In this document: piece by piece, positions 1 to 6,823 of the stretch
Position numbering within the stretch: position 1 is the stretch's first letter
Layout of the letters: each line of letters begins with the position of its first letter
Source of the DNA: Pseudomonadota bacterium
GTDB taxonomy: Bacteria > Pseudomonadota > Gammaproteobacteria > Burkholderiales > Thiobacillaceae
DNA length: 20,934 nucleotides
Direction of reading: 5' to 3'
Assembly: GCA_021791235.1 (NCBI GenBank)
Contig: JAJYXA010000334.1
Span: 1-20,934 of the forward strand
Translations under genes and position numbers: made by a program
Notes under the pieces: model-generated
The model's database searches: none
What the model was told of the DNA's origin: nothing
Seen by the model: the letters and a program-made list of their open reading frames with translations, nothing else

Positions 1-477
1 ATGGCCCCGCAGAACCCTGCGCAGCGCCCACGCACGCTGATCCTGCCGCCGGCGCCCTATGCGGCGGCCATACTGGGCGGCTGGTGGCTGGACCGCCACC
101 AACTTGCGTTGCCGCTCGACCTGGGCACGGCGACGCGCCCGCTGGGCTGGCTTGCGGTCGGCGTCGGGCTGGCATTGTTCGTCTGGACGCTATGGACCTT
201 TGCGCGGCACCGCACCACGGTCAATCCCTACAGCGGCGCGTCCACCCTGTGTACGCGCGGGCCGTTCCGCTTCAGCCGCAACCCGATCTATCTCGGAGAC
301 TGGTTCCTCCTTTCCGGCGTATCGCTCCTGCTGGGTACGTTCTGGCCGCTCGCGTTCGCCCCCCTGATCTGGATCATGCTCCGCTTCGGCGTGATCCGGC
401 ACGAAGAAGTGCATCTCGAAGCGAAATTCGGCGACGCCTACCGGGACTACAAAGCCCGCGTCAGGCGTTGGATATAA
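1..477 (+). CDS. Isoprenylcysteine carboxyl methyltransferase (ICMT/PEMT-like) family membrane protein
   Basis: The 158-residue product is a small hydrophobic protein with about four membrane segments (near residues 20-30, 47-66, 103-120 and 116-130). Its second half carries the family signature: GPFRFSRNPIYLG at about residues 88-100, then an RHEE segment (about 131-134) and an F-x-x-Y-x-x-Y-x-x-R-V-R-R-W ending. In this family the conserved arginine, asparagine and glutamate residues form the S-adenosylmethionine pocket beside the membrane. Bacterial members are mostly of unknown substrate, so a methyltransferase role is a family-level inference. The gene begins at the first base of the window, so a start further upstream cannot be excluded. 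It is followed after 18 bases by the AhpD-like gene, so the two may be co-transcribed. Confidence 0.8.
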   Translation: MAPQNPAQRPRTLILPPAPYAAAILGGWWLDRHQLALPLDLGTATRPLGWLAVGVGLALFVWTLWTFARHRTTVNPYSGASTLCTRGPFRFSRNPIYLGDWFLLSGVSLLLGTFWPLAFAPLIWIMLRFGVIRHEEVHLEAKFGDAYRDYKARVRRWI

Positions 478-495
478 CCGCAACAGGAGTCAGTC

Positions 496-1029
496 ATGAG
501 CATTCTGCAAACCGTCACGCCCGAAGCCGCAACCGGCGAAGTCGCCGAGATCTATGCCCAGATCAAAAACGCCTGGGGGCATGTGCCGACCGCGATCCAG
601 GTATTCAGCGCCAATCCCTTTCTGCTGAAACACCAGTGGGAATACTACGGCAGCGTCATGCAGCATCCCAGGCTTTCAATGCCGCTGATGGCATGCATCC
701 GCATGCTGGTGTCGCAGGGCGGAAACTGCGACTACTGCATCGACATGAATGCCGGCATGCTGATCAACGCGGCCGGCTGGACGCCCGAGCAGGTCGCCGC
801 CACGCGCGCCGATTTCCATGACAGCCCGCTGAGTCCCGACGAGAAGATGCTGCTCGGACTGGTGCTGAAGGCGACGCGCGACTCCAAGAGCGTCAGCGCA
901 GTCGACCTGCAGGCGGCGCGCGCCGCCGGCTGGTCAGACGGCGACATCCTCGACGCGGTGAACCATGGCGCACGCATGGTGGCAGGCGACATCGTCATCA
1001 ACGGCTTCAAGGTCGAACGCGATTTCTGA
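496..1029 (+). CDS. Carboxymuconolactone decarboxylase / AhpD-like family protein
   Basis: The 177-residue product is an all-helical AhpD/CMD-like protein. The family redox motif is visible as C78-D-Y-C81 followed by I-D-M-N85. In AhpD the pattern is CxxCxxxH, with the two cysteines active in peroxide or disulfide reduction and the histidine in proton relay. Here the histidine position is asparagine, so peroxidase activity may be changed. The second half (about residues 110-165) has the usual helices with a DAVNHGARM segment. The start is the ATG at 496, which has an AGGAG ribosome-binding site (485-489) six bases upstream. It could serve in an oxidative-stress or thiol redox role; substrate and partner are unknown. 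The family call is firm, the function is not. Confidence 0.82.
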   Translation: MSILQTVTPEAATGEVAEIYAQIKNAWGHVPTAIQVFSANPFLLKHQWEYYGSVMQHPRLSMPLMACIRMLVSQGGNCDYCIDMNAGMLINAAGWTPEQVAATRADFHDSPLSPDEKMLLGLVLKATRDSKSVSAVDLQAARAAGWSDGDILDAVNHGARMVAGDIVINGFKVERDF

Positions 1030-1130
1030 GGCGTCTGCCGGCGGGCAGGCGCCCAGTCGTGCAGGCCTACAGCAGGAACCGGACATGGCCGTTAATGATC
1101 GGTACGGACGATGTCATCAGGAGCCTTGCC

Positions 1131-1484
1131 ATGAACATTACCCTGCACGATAAATCGCTGGAGATCCGGCTGACCACCGCGGCGCAAAAGGCGCTGGCGC
1201 GGCGCGACCGGCCGCTGGTGGCCGAGATGGAATTGCTGTTTTCCTGCCTGCTGCGCAAGCGGGTTTATTTCGGGGACGTGGCGGACCACGCCACCCCCGT
1301 CAACGACCGCCTTTCGGTACGCTTCAAACCCATCATGACCCGGCGCTGCAGCGTGGCCGAAGGCGGGGCCACCCCGCCATCCGAAGGTTTTCCGCTCGAG
1401 AATCCGCGTCCTTACGTACCCAACTGGCTGGCGATCGACTACCGCCGCGGCGAGTGGGTCGGCGATTTCGGTTACGCCAGTTGA
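1131..1484 (+). CDS. Hypothetical protein, 117 residues
   Basis: I do not recognise the family. I chose the ATG at 1131 because a CAGGAG ribosome-binding site lies at 1118-1123, while the earlier in-frame start at 1059 has none and would add a low-complexity leader. The product MNITLHDKSLEIRLTTAAQK... is soluble, with no signal peptide or membrane segment. It has two cysteines (in FSCLL and RRCSV) and a tidy C-terminal part rich in aromatic residues (RPYVPNWLAIDYRRGEWVGDFGY). It follows the AhpD-like gene by 101 bases on the same strand, with no obvious promoter or terminator between them. Codon use looks like that of its neighbours, which supports a real gene. No function is proposed. Confidence 0.6.
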   Translation: MNITLHDKSLEIRLTTAAQKALARRDRPLVAEMELLFSCLLRKRVYFGDVADHATPVNDRLSVRFKPIMTRRCSVAEGGATPPSEGFPLENPRPYVPNWLAIDYRRGEWVGDFGYAS

Positions 1485-1567
1485 GGAGGTTTTGGGGTGC
1501 TTCAGGCTCCATACGGTGCCCGCAGGTCGAGGGGCGCCTGGTGGCCCAGTCTCGGGTTTGGCTGATT

Positions 1568-1594
1568 TAAAGTTTGCGCATCCAGTACCGATAC
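1568..1594 (+). promoter_or_regulatory. Candidate FliA (sigma-28) promoter for the diguanylate cyclase gene
   Basis: The -35-like element TAAAGTTT (1568-1575) matches the enterobacterial sigma-28 consensus at all eight positions. After exactly 11 bases comes ACCGATAC (1587-1594), which matches six of eight positions of GCCGATAA. It lies 117 bases before the ATG at 1711 in an otherwise empty 226-base intergenic region. A short inverted repeat, GTACCG-ATAC-CGGTAC (1585-1600), overlaps the -10 element and could be an operator or chance. Confidence 0.6.
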
Positions 1595-1710
1595 CGGTAC
1601 CACAATAAAGAATGCGTTTGCACGTGGCGCTGATCTAGATAACGCGCCAGCCAGGCGAACAACTGATTGTTTGGGCAGAACAGACCCACGGCACAACATG
1701 ACTCGCCTGC

Positions 1711-2811
1711 ATGAATAATCCTCACGACCCCACCCAATCCGCCGATCTCGAATTGGCGCAGTGTTATGTCCGGCTGTTCGTCCCCCTGCCGATCCTGATC
1801 CTCTGGTATCTGTTCTGGTTTCTGGTCATGCAGAACCCTGACGCGCTTAAAGGCCTGGGCGTGACCGGCAGCGTCCTCGTTTTCGCGCTTGTGCATTGGG
1901 CAAACGTGAAACGCAATCCAGGCGTCTATCCCGGACGACGGGTATTGGCGATCGTCTTCGACCAGACCGCCTGCTTTGTCGCAATGTTCCTGACGGGCGA
2001 GCTGGGCGCGGTAGTGGCGTTTGTGAATCTATGGGTATCGCTGGGGAACGGGATACGGTTCGGAGTGAAGTGGATGGCTCTGTCCGCCAGCCTGGCGACC
2101 CTCGGATGGATCATCCTGGGCATGGCGTCGGATTACTGGAGCCAGCATCCCATCTGGATCATCAGCCTGATATTGCTCAATACGGCGATCCCGGCCTATG
2201 TGGCGAGCCTGATCCGTGGGTTTCACGACGGCCGGACCAGGCTTGCCGAATATGCCGACCACATGGAGAAAATGGCGTTGAAGGATGCCTTGACCGGATT
2301 GCCGAACCGGTCGGCATTGTTCGATGAGTTCGAGAAGGCCGGTTCATACGCCCGGCGAATGGGCTCGGCCATTGCCGTGCTGTACTTCGATCTGGATGGA
2401 TTCAAGCAGGTCAACGATACGCTCGGGCATGCGCAGGGCGACATGCTGCTCAGGGAGACGGCAAACCGTGCGAACGCCGTGCTGAGAGGCGAGGACGTGC
2501 TGGCCCGGTTTGGCGGGGATGAGTTTGTCGTGCTGCTGAGGGTGCATGATTCAGGAAAACGGGCTCGCACGGTTGCGGAGCGAATCCGGCAATCCATCGC
2601 CTCCATCGGCTATGTCGATGGCAATCCGGTCAACGTGACCGCCTCCGTCGGCATCGTGGTGGTGAGCGGTGCGGATGCCGCCCGGATGGGAGCCGAACAG
2701 ATCGTCCACGAGGCGGACCTGAACATGTATGCGGCCAAGAAGGACGGCAAGAACCAGATCGTGCTGACGACGCTTTCGAGAGAAATCAGGCTGGCTGCTC
2801 GTGTGGCTTAA
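1711..2811 (+). CDS. Membrane-bound GGDEF diguanylate cyclase with RpfC-like N-terminal domain
   Basis: The 366-residue product makes cyclic di-GMP from two GTP. Residues about 20-175 form roughly six membrane segments. They contain a G-E-L-G-A-V ... W-V-S-L-G-N-G-I-R-F-G signature, which I recognise from the membrane domains of RpfC-type hybrid kinases. Residues about 195-355 are the GGDEF domain. It begins at the usual D-A-L-T-G-L-P-N-R motif, and the active-site GGDEF is intact at 268-272. The inhibitory-site RxxD (R259-G-E-D262) lies five residues before it, so product inhibition is expected. No EAL domain follows. The ribosome-binding site is weak. The gene lies downstream of a good FliA-type promoter, suggesting co-expression with late flagellar genes. 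Its stop codon overlaps that of the convergent tatD by two bases. Catalytic call strong; the sensed signal is unknown. Confidence 0.92.
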   Translation: MNNPHDPTQSADLELAQCYVRLFVPLPILILWYLFWFLVMQNPDALKGLGVTGSVLVFALVHWANVKRNPGVYPGRRVLAIVFDQTACFVAMFLTGELGAVVAFVNLWVSLGNGIRFGVKWMALSASLATLGWIILGMASDYWSQHPIWIISLILLNTAIPAYVASLIRGFHDGRTRLAEYADHMEKMALKDALTGLPNRSALFDEFEKAGSYARRMGSAIAVLYFDLDGFKQVNDTLGHAQGDMLLRETANRANAVLRGEDVLARFGGDEFVVLLRVHDSGKRARTVAERIRQSIASIGYVDGNPVNVTASVGIVVVSGADAARMGAEQIVHEADLNMYAAKKDGKNQIVLTTLSREIRLAARVA

Positions 2812-3623
2812 ACCGGGCCGGAAGGCTCCCTGTTTCCGGCTGCTGCGACCACATCATCCGCCAGGCCGAACACTGCGCGTGCATTCCGCGTGGTGGCCCG
2901 GGCCACCGTGTCGAGGTCCAGACCGCGCAACTCGGCCAGCACCTGCGCAATGCGTGGCAATTCGCCCGGCGCGTTGCGGCCGCGCCCGATCCATACGGGC
3001 GGAATGTCGGGGCTGTCGGTTTCCAGCACGATTGCTTCCAGAGGCAGGTCTACAGCCAGCCGCCGCAGGTTGTTGGCGCGTGGCCAGGTGAAGGCACCCC
3101 CGAAGCCCAGTTTGAAACCCAGCTTGATGAATTCGTCCGCCTGCTGCGGGCTGCCGTTGAAGGCGTGGGCGATGCCGCCGCGCACGCCAACCTTGCGAAG
3201 ATGCTTCAGCAATTCGTCGTTGGCTTTGCGGCAGTGCAGCAGCACCGGAAGGTCGCAGTCCTTCGCGATCTTCAGTTGCTCGATATAAAAGAATTCCTGC
3301 ATGCTGTAGTCGAGATCCTTGACGAACAGATCGAGGCCGATTTCGCCGATGGCGACCGGTCGCTGCGCCTCGATCTGCGCGCGCAGGTCGGCGAGGTGCT
3401 CGGGACGGTGCACATGGATGTACATGGGGTGCAGCCCCCACGCCGGCAGGCAGCCGGGATAGCGTGCGCAGGTGGCGGCCACCGCCGCGAAATTGTCGCG
3501 GCTGATGGCGGGAACGACCTGCACGCCGACGCCGCCGGCGACGGCACGCGCGTACTCGGCGTCACGGTCGGCGTCGAACTCAGCCGCGTCGAGGTGGCAG
3601 TGGGTGTCGATAAAAAACGGCAC
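2808..3623 (-). CDS. tatD: TatD family metal-dependent hydrolase (DNase)
   Basis: This is a TIM-barrel TatD-type hydrolase, a two-metal phosphodiesterase whose members act as DNases. Metal ligands are all visible: I-D-T-H-C-H-L-D at the N-terminus, E in G-E-I-G-L-D, H in L-L-H-C-R-K, H in A-H-A-F-N-G, and D in L-E-T-D-S-P-D-I-P-P. The start is uncertain. I chose GTG at 3623 because it places the family's usual first residues (FIDTHCHLD) right after the start and gives 271 residues, near the normal length. GTG at 3656 or TTG at 3677 would add 11 or 18 residues, the latter overlapping the end of yccA. None has a good ribosome-binding site, and the preferred start lies inside a terminator hairpin. 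It is last of the minus-strand gene set. The TatD versus YcfH/YjjV subtype is not resolved. Confidence 0.88.
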   Translation of the reverse strand: MPFFIDTHCHLDAAEFDADRDAEYARAVAGGVGVQVVPAISRDNFAAVAATCARYPGCLPAWGLHPMYIHVHRPEHLADLRAQIEAQRPVAIGEIGLDLFVKDLDYSMQEFFYIEQLKIAKDCDLPVLLHCRKANDELLKHLRKVGVRGGIAHAFNGSPQQADEFIKLGFKLGFGGAFTWPRANNLRRLAVDLPLEAIVLETDSPDIPPVWIGRGRNAPGELPRIAQVLAELRGLDLDTVARATTRNARAVFGLADDVVAAAGNREPSGPV

Positions 3624-3639
3624 CGCGTCGGGTGCCGTT
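3612..3639 (-). terminator. Intrinsic terminator after yccA, overlapping the tatD start
   Basis: On the minus strand a perfect 9-bp stem, AACGGCACC with GGTGCCGTT (3616-3624 and 3631-3639 in plus coordinates), closes a 6-base loop and runs into six T residues (3612-3617). This is a textbook Rho-independent terminator, 22 bases beyond the yccA stop. It spans the codons I prefer as the tatD start, so it may also act as an attenuator or block tatD translation. Confidence 0.8.
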
Positions 3640-3660
3640 CTTGCATTGCCGGTCACGCGC

Positions 3661-4326
3661 TTAATCGTTGCTGGCAAAACCCAGCAGCTGCAGCAGGCTG
3701 GTGAACAGGTTGAAGATCGCGACGAACAGCGTGACCGTCGCCATGATGTAGTTCGTCTCGCCGCCGTGGATGATGTTGCTGGTCTCGTACAGGATGAGTC
3801 CGGACATCAAGAGCACGAACATCGCCGACACCGCCAGCGACAGGCCGGGCATGTGGAAGAAGATGGCGCCCAGACCCGCGAGAAAGGCGACCAGGATGCC
3901 GACCATGAGGAAGCCGCCCATGAAGCTGAAGTCCTTGCGGGTGGTCATCACGTAGGCCGACAGGCCGAGGAAGATCGCAGCGGTGCCGCCCATCGCCATC
4001 ATCACGACTTGCGCACCGTTGGGCATCGCCAGATAGGCGCTGAGGATGGGGCCGAGCGTGTAGCCCATGAAACCGGTGAGGGCGAACACGAAGGCGATGC
4101 CGAGTCCGCTGTTGCGGAACTTGGTGGTCAGGAACAGCAGGCCGTAATAGCCGACCAGGGTGAGAATGATGCCGGGGTGGGGCAAGCCCAGCGCCATCGC
4201 TGCGCCGGCGGTGACCGCGGCAAATGCCAGTGTCATCGACAGCAACATGTAGGTGTTGCGGACGACCTTGTTGGTCGACAGGGCAGCGGACTGGCTGCGG
4301 CCCAGGGTGGTGACTTGCGGATTCAT
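3661..4326 (-). CDS. yccA: Bax inhibitor-1/YccA family membrane protein (FtsH modulator)
   Basis: The 221-residue product has about seven membrane segments and closely resembles E. coli YccA (219 residues). Shared stretches include LSTNKVVRNTY near residue 16, the G-I-I-L-T-L-V-G-Y-Y-G-L-L-F-L-T segment, a Y-V-M-T-T-R-K-D-F-S-F-M-G-G loop, and the C-terminal E-T-S-N-I-I-H-G-G-E-T-N-Y-I block ending in LGFASND. In E. coli YccA is both a substrate and an inhibitor of the FtsH membrane protease, in the same complex as the SPFH proteins HflK and HflC. The start is secure: GAGGAGGT lies just upstream of the ATG at 4326. It lies after the slipin gene, separated by 165 bases, so it may have its own promoter. 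A strong terminator follows it. Confidence 0.93.
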   Translation of the reverse strand: MNPQVTTLGRSQSAALSTNKVVRNTYMLLSMTLAFAAVTAGAAMALGLPHPGIILTLVGYYGLLFLTTKFRNSGLGIAFVFALTGFMGYTLGPILSAYLAMPNGAQVVMMAMGGTAAIFLGLSAYVMTTRKDFSFMGGFLMVGILVAFLAGLGAIFFHMPGLSLAVSAMFVLLMSGLILYETSNIIHGGETNYIMATVTLFVAIFNLFTSLLQLLGFASND

Positions 4327-4450
4327 CTGACCTCCTCATACCTATTCGAAACAATGTACCCACTCAGAGTCTATCTGGCCGATACGAGTTCCCGAGTGCG
4401 CCCGGGATTGCAGGTGAGCATACCGTGATGCGGGGCTGCTTGCCACCCGT

Positions 4451-4471
4451 ACCCTTGCAGGCGCCAAGGGT
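4451..4471 (-). other. Short hairpin downstream of the slipin gene
   Basis: A 7-bp stem, ACCCTTG (4451-4457) with CAAGGGT (4465-4471), and a 7-base loop lie 20 bases beyond the slipin stop codon. No T-run follows, so it is at best a weak or Rho-assisted terminator or an RNA-stabilising hairpin. The rest of 4327-4491 holds no gene that I can support. Confidence 0.3.
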
Positions 4472-4491
4472 TTCCTGGCAGTCGTGTCCTC

Positions 4492-5229
4492 TCATTCGCC
4501 CGGCTTCGTGCCGCGCTGCAGCAAATTCATCAATTCGACCGGCATCGGGAAGACGATGGTGTTGGTCCTGTCGCCGGCGATGTTGGCGAGCGTCTGCAGA
4601 TAGCGCAGCTGCATGGCTTGCGGCTTGGCGGCCAGGATCCCGGCGGCGGCCAGCAGCTTTTCCGAGGCCTGCAGTTCGCCTTCGGCATGGATCACCTTGG
4701 CACGCCGTTCGCGCTCGGCCTCGGCCTGTTTGGCAATCGCGCGCACCATCGATTCGTCGATGTCGACATGCTTGATCTCGACGTTGGAGACCTTGATGCC
4801 CCAGGCGTCGGTCTGGGTGTCCAGCAGTTGCTGGATGTCCTGGTTGAGGCGCTCGCGTTCGGCCAGCATTTCATCCAGCTCGTGCTTGCCCAGCACCGCG
4901 CGCAAGGTGGTCTGCGCCAGCTGGCTGGTGGCGTTCATGAAATCCTCCACCTGCAGGATGGATTTGGCCGGATCGATGACGCGAAAATACACCACCGCGT
5001 TGACCTTCACCGAGACGTTGTCGCGCGAGATCACGTCCTGGCTCGGCACGTCGAACACCATGGTGCGCAGGTCCACCCGCACCATCTGCTGGATGCCGGG
5101 AATGATGACCTTCCAGAAGCGCCCGAGCATGAACACCACGCCGCGCTCGTATTCGCGCAGAATGCGCAGGCTGGATGCCAGCAGCACGATGACCAGAAAC
5201 GCGATGGTTAAGCCGCTGAATTCAAACAT
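4492..5229 (-). CDS. Slipin (stomatin/SPFH-domain, band 7) membrane protein
   Basis: The product (245 residues) has one N-terminal membrane segment (about 5-20) and then an SPFH domain beginning [12 protein letters not shown]. Later come the slipin signatures ([23 protein letters not shown]) and a charged coiled coil (E-A-E-R-E-R-R-A-K). The C-terminal [12 protein letters not shown] corresponds to the hydrophobic tail cut by the partner NfeD protease in Pyrococcus. It likely scaffolds membrane microdomains. I chose ATG 5229 over ATG 5235 because AAGGAG (5237-5242 in plus coordinates) lies seven bases from it and only one base from the other. The gene overlaps the end of nfeD by eight bases, so the two are translationally coupled. 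The short protein differs from longer flotillin or HflK/C types. Confidence 0.92.
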   Translation of the reverse strand: MFEFSGLTIAFLVIVLLASSLRILREYERGVVFMLGRFWKVIIPGIQQMVRVDLRTMVFDVPSQDVISRDNVSVKVNAVVYFRVIDPAKSILQVEDFMNATSQLAQTTLRAVLGKHELDEMLAERERLNQDIQQLLDTQTDAWGIKVSNVEIKHVDIDESMVRAIAKQAEAERERRAKVIHAEGELQASEKLLAAAGILAAKPQAMQLRYLQTLANIAGDRTNTIVFPMPVELMNLLQRGTKPGE

Positions 5230-6580
5230 GATCATTCTCCTTGTCCGGTTCCACGTCGAGGATCAGGTCGTGCCGGGCGCGCACCCGCACCGCGTTGCCG
5301 CGCTTCAGCGGCACGCTGCTGCGCACCCGCCACTGCTCGCTGTGGATGCGCGCCCAGCCTTCGTGTTCCATGTCATCGAGGATTTCGCCGGGGGCGCCGA
5401 TCAGTTCCTCGGCGCCGGTCACCACCGGTCGCCGGCGTGCGCGCAGCGCCATGCTGGCGACGAAAAAGCTGAACAGTGCGCTGGCCACCGCCACGGGAAC
5501 GATCAGGGTCCACGGGATGCCGTAGCCGGGCAGGTCGGTGTCGATCAGCATGACCGAGCCGATGATGAACGCGGCAATGCCGCCCAGTCCCAGCGCGCCG
5601 AAGCTGGGCACGAAGGCCTCCGAAATCATGAGGACAATGCCCAGCAGCATCAGCGCCAGCCCGGCATAGCTGATCGGCATGACCTGCAGTGCAAACAGAC
5701 CGAGCAGCAGGCAGATGCCGCCGACCACGCCGGGGAACAGCATGCCGGGATTGGAGAATTCGTAGATCAGCCCGTAGATGCCGAGCAGCATGAGGATATA
5801 GGCAATGCTGGGGTCGCCGATCACCGCCAGCAGGCGGCTGCGCCAGTCGGGCAGGACCCGCTCGATCGTGGCGTGGGCGGTGTCCAGGGTGACGGTCCGG
5901 TCGTTCAGCTCGATGCTGCGGCCATTCAGTTGCTGCAGCAGATCATCGAGGTTGGTCGCAACCAGGTCGATCACCCCGAGCTTCAGTGCCTCGGACGCTG
6001 ACAGGCTGACCGCCTCGCGCACCGCGCGTTCGGCCCACTCGGCATTGCGCCCGCGCAACTCGGCCAGGCTGCGGATGTAGGCCGCGGCATCGTGCACCGC
6101 CTTGCGCATCTTGGCGTCGCCCGGCGGCGCGGCAGACTTGGCGGCATCGGGCTTGTCTGGCGTGGCAGGCGTGTCGCCCGAGGGGGTCAGTTCGATCGGC
6201 GTCGCGGCGCCCAGGTTGGTGGCCGGCGCCATCGCGGCGATGTGGCTGGCATACAGGATGTAGGTGCCGGCGCTGGCGGCGCGCGCGCCCTGAGGCGAGA
6301 CATAGGTGGCGACCGGCACCGGAGACGCGAGGATGGCTTTTATGATGTCGCGCATTGCGGTATCCAGGCCGCCCGGCGTGTCCAGCTCGATCACGACCAA
6401 CTGCGCCTTGTCTTCTGCTGCCTTGTTCAGGCCGCGCACAAGGTAATCTGCGCTTGCCGGACTGATCACGCCCTGCACCGTCAGTACCCGTACCAGCGCA
6501 GCGCTGGCAGGCGCGACCAGCCCCAGGTTCAGGCAGGCAAGCAGAGCAAGGTGGGACAGGAACCGAAGTGGATACATCAT
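5222..6580 (-). CDS. NfeD family membrane serine protease (ClpP-class, NfeD1b)
   Basis: The 452-residue product has a signal peptide (about 1-28, ending A-S-A). A periplasmic ClpP/crotonase-like protease domain follows, with [10 protein letters not shown] at about 63-72. Serine 103 in A-A-S-A-G-T-Y is the likely nucleophile and lysine 160 in M-R-K-A-V-H-D the likely general base, forming a Ser-Lys dyad. Four or five membrane segments (about 248-380) and a C-terminal OB-fold soluble domain (about 385-450) complete the NfeD1b layout. Homologues cleave the C-terminus of their paired slipin, encoded here by the overlapping next gene. The segment between the two catalytic parts (about 130-155) is an unusual proline/alanine/aspartate-rich stretch. 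An adjacent second ATG at 6577 is possible. It is the first gene of the minus-strand set, divergent from the sensor kinase. Confidence 0.9.
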   Translation of the reverse strand: MMYPLRFLSHLALLACLNLGLVAPASAALVRVLTVQGVISPASADYLVRGLNKAAEDKAQLVVIELDTPGGLDTAMRDIIKAILASPVPVATYVSPQGARAASAGTYILYASHIAAMAPATNLGAATPIELTPSGDTPATPDKPDAAKSAAPPGDAKMRKAVHDAAAYIRSLAELRGRNAEWAERAVREAVSLSASEALKLGVIDLVATNLDDLLQQLNGRSIELNDRTVTLDTAHATIERVLPDWRSRLLAVIGDPSIAYILMLLGIYGLIYEFSNPGMLFPGVVGGICLLLGLFALQVMPISYAGLALMLLGIVLMISEAFVPSFGALGLGGIAAFIIGSVMLIDTDLPGYGIPWTLIVPVAVASALFSFFVASMALRARRRPVVTGAEELIGAPGEILDDMEHEGWARIHSEQWRVRSSVPLKRGNAVRVRARHDLILDVEPDKENDHV

Positions 6581-6694
6581 CCACTTAATCTAGACTTAAA
6601 ATCATGCTGCAACTAATCATGACACGCAGATGTCGATGGACAAGGTCATTGGCGCCCTATGCTGAACACGGTCAGCAATATCCATGGCTGGGCC

Positions 6695-6734
6695 GAGTGT
6701 TTCCCGCCACCACTGAGTGTTTCTGTTGGCGGGA
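6695..6734. repeat. Direct and inverted repeats in the nfeD/sensor-kinase divergent region
   Basis: GAGTGTTTC occurs at 6695-6703 and again at 6715-6723, a 20-base offset close to two helical turns. Interleaved with it, TCCCGCCA (6702-6709) and TGGCGGGA (6727-6734) are perfect inverted repeats. The whole divergent region (6581-6823, 243 bases) must hold the promoters for nfeD and the kinase gene. I see no convincing sigma-70 or sigma-54 box pair, so this repeat set is the main candidate operator. Confidence 0.45.
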
Positions 6735-6823
6735 TGGCGACACTCATTGTCCGTCTATCCAATCCGTATTTCAGTGCATATCGCTGTTTGGTAATGCGAA
6801 TTCCACTTTAATGGACTGGTTCT

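Noticed and set aside
84..821. Plus-strand open frame of 245 codons across the first two genes
   Set aside because: It spans two genes with clear family motifs in other frames and is rich in arginine, alanine and histidine, as expected for an out-of-frame reading.
4378..4385. GCCGATAC resembling a sigma-28 -10 element
   Set aside because: The expected -35 position holds CCACTCAG, unlike TAAAGTTT, and the site points toward the 3' end of the slipin gene on the opposite strand.
3472..4428. Plus-strand open frame of 318 codons opposite yccA
   Set aside because: It is antisense to yccA and the tatD start, with a histidine-, glutamate- and glutamine-rich composition and no recognisable motif.
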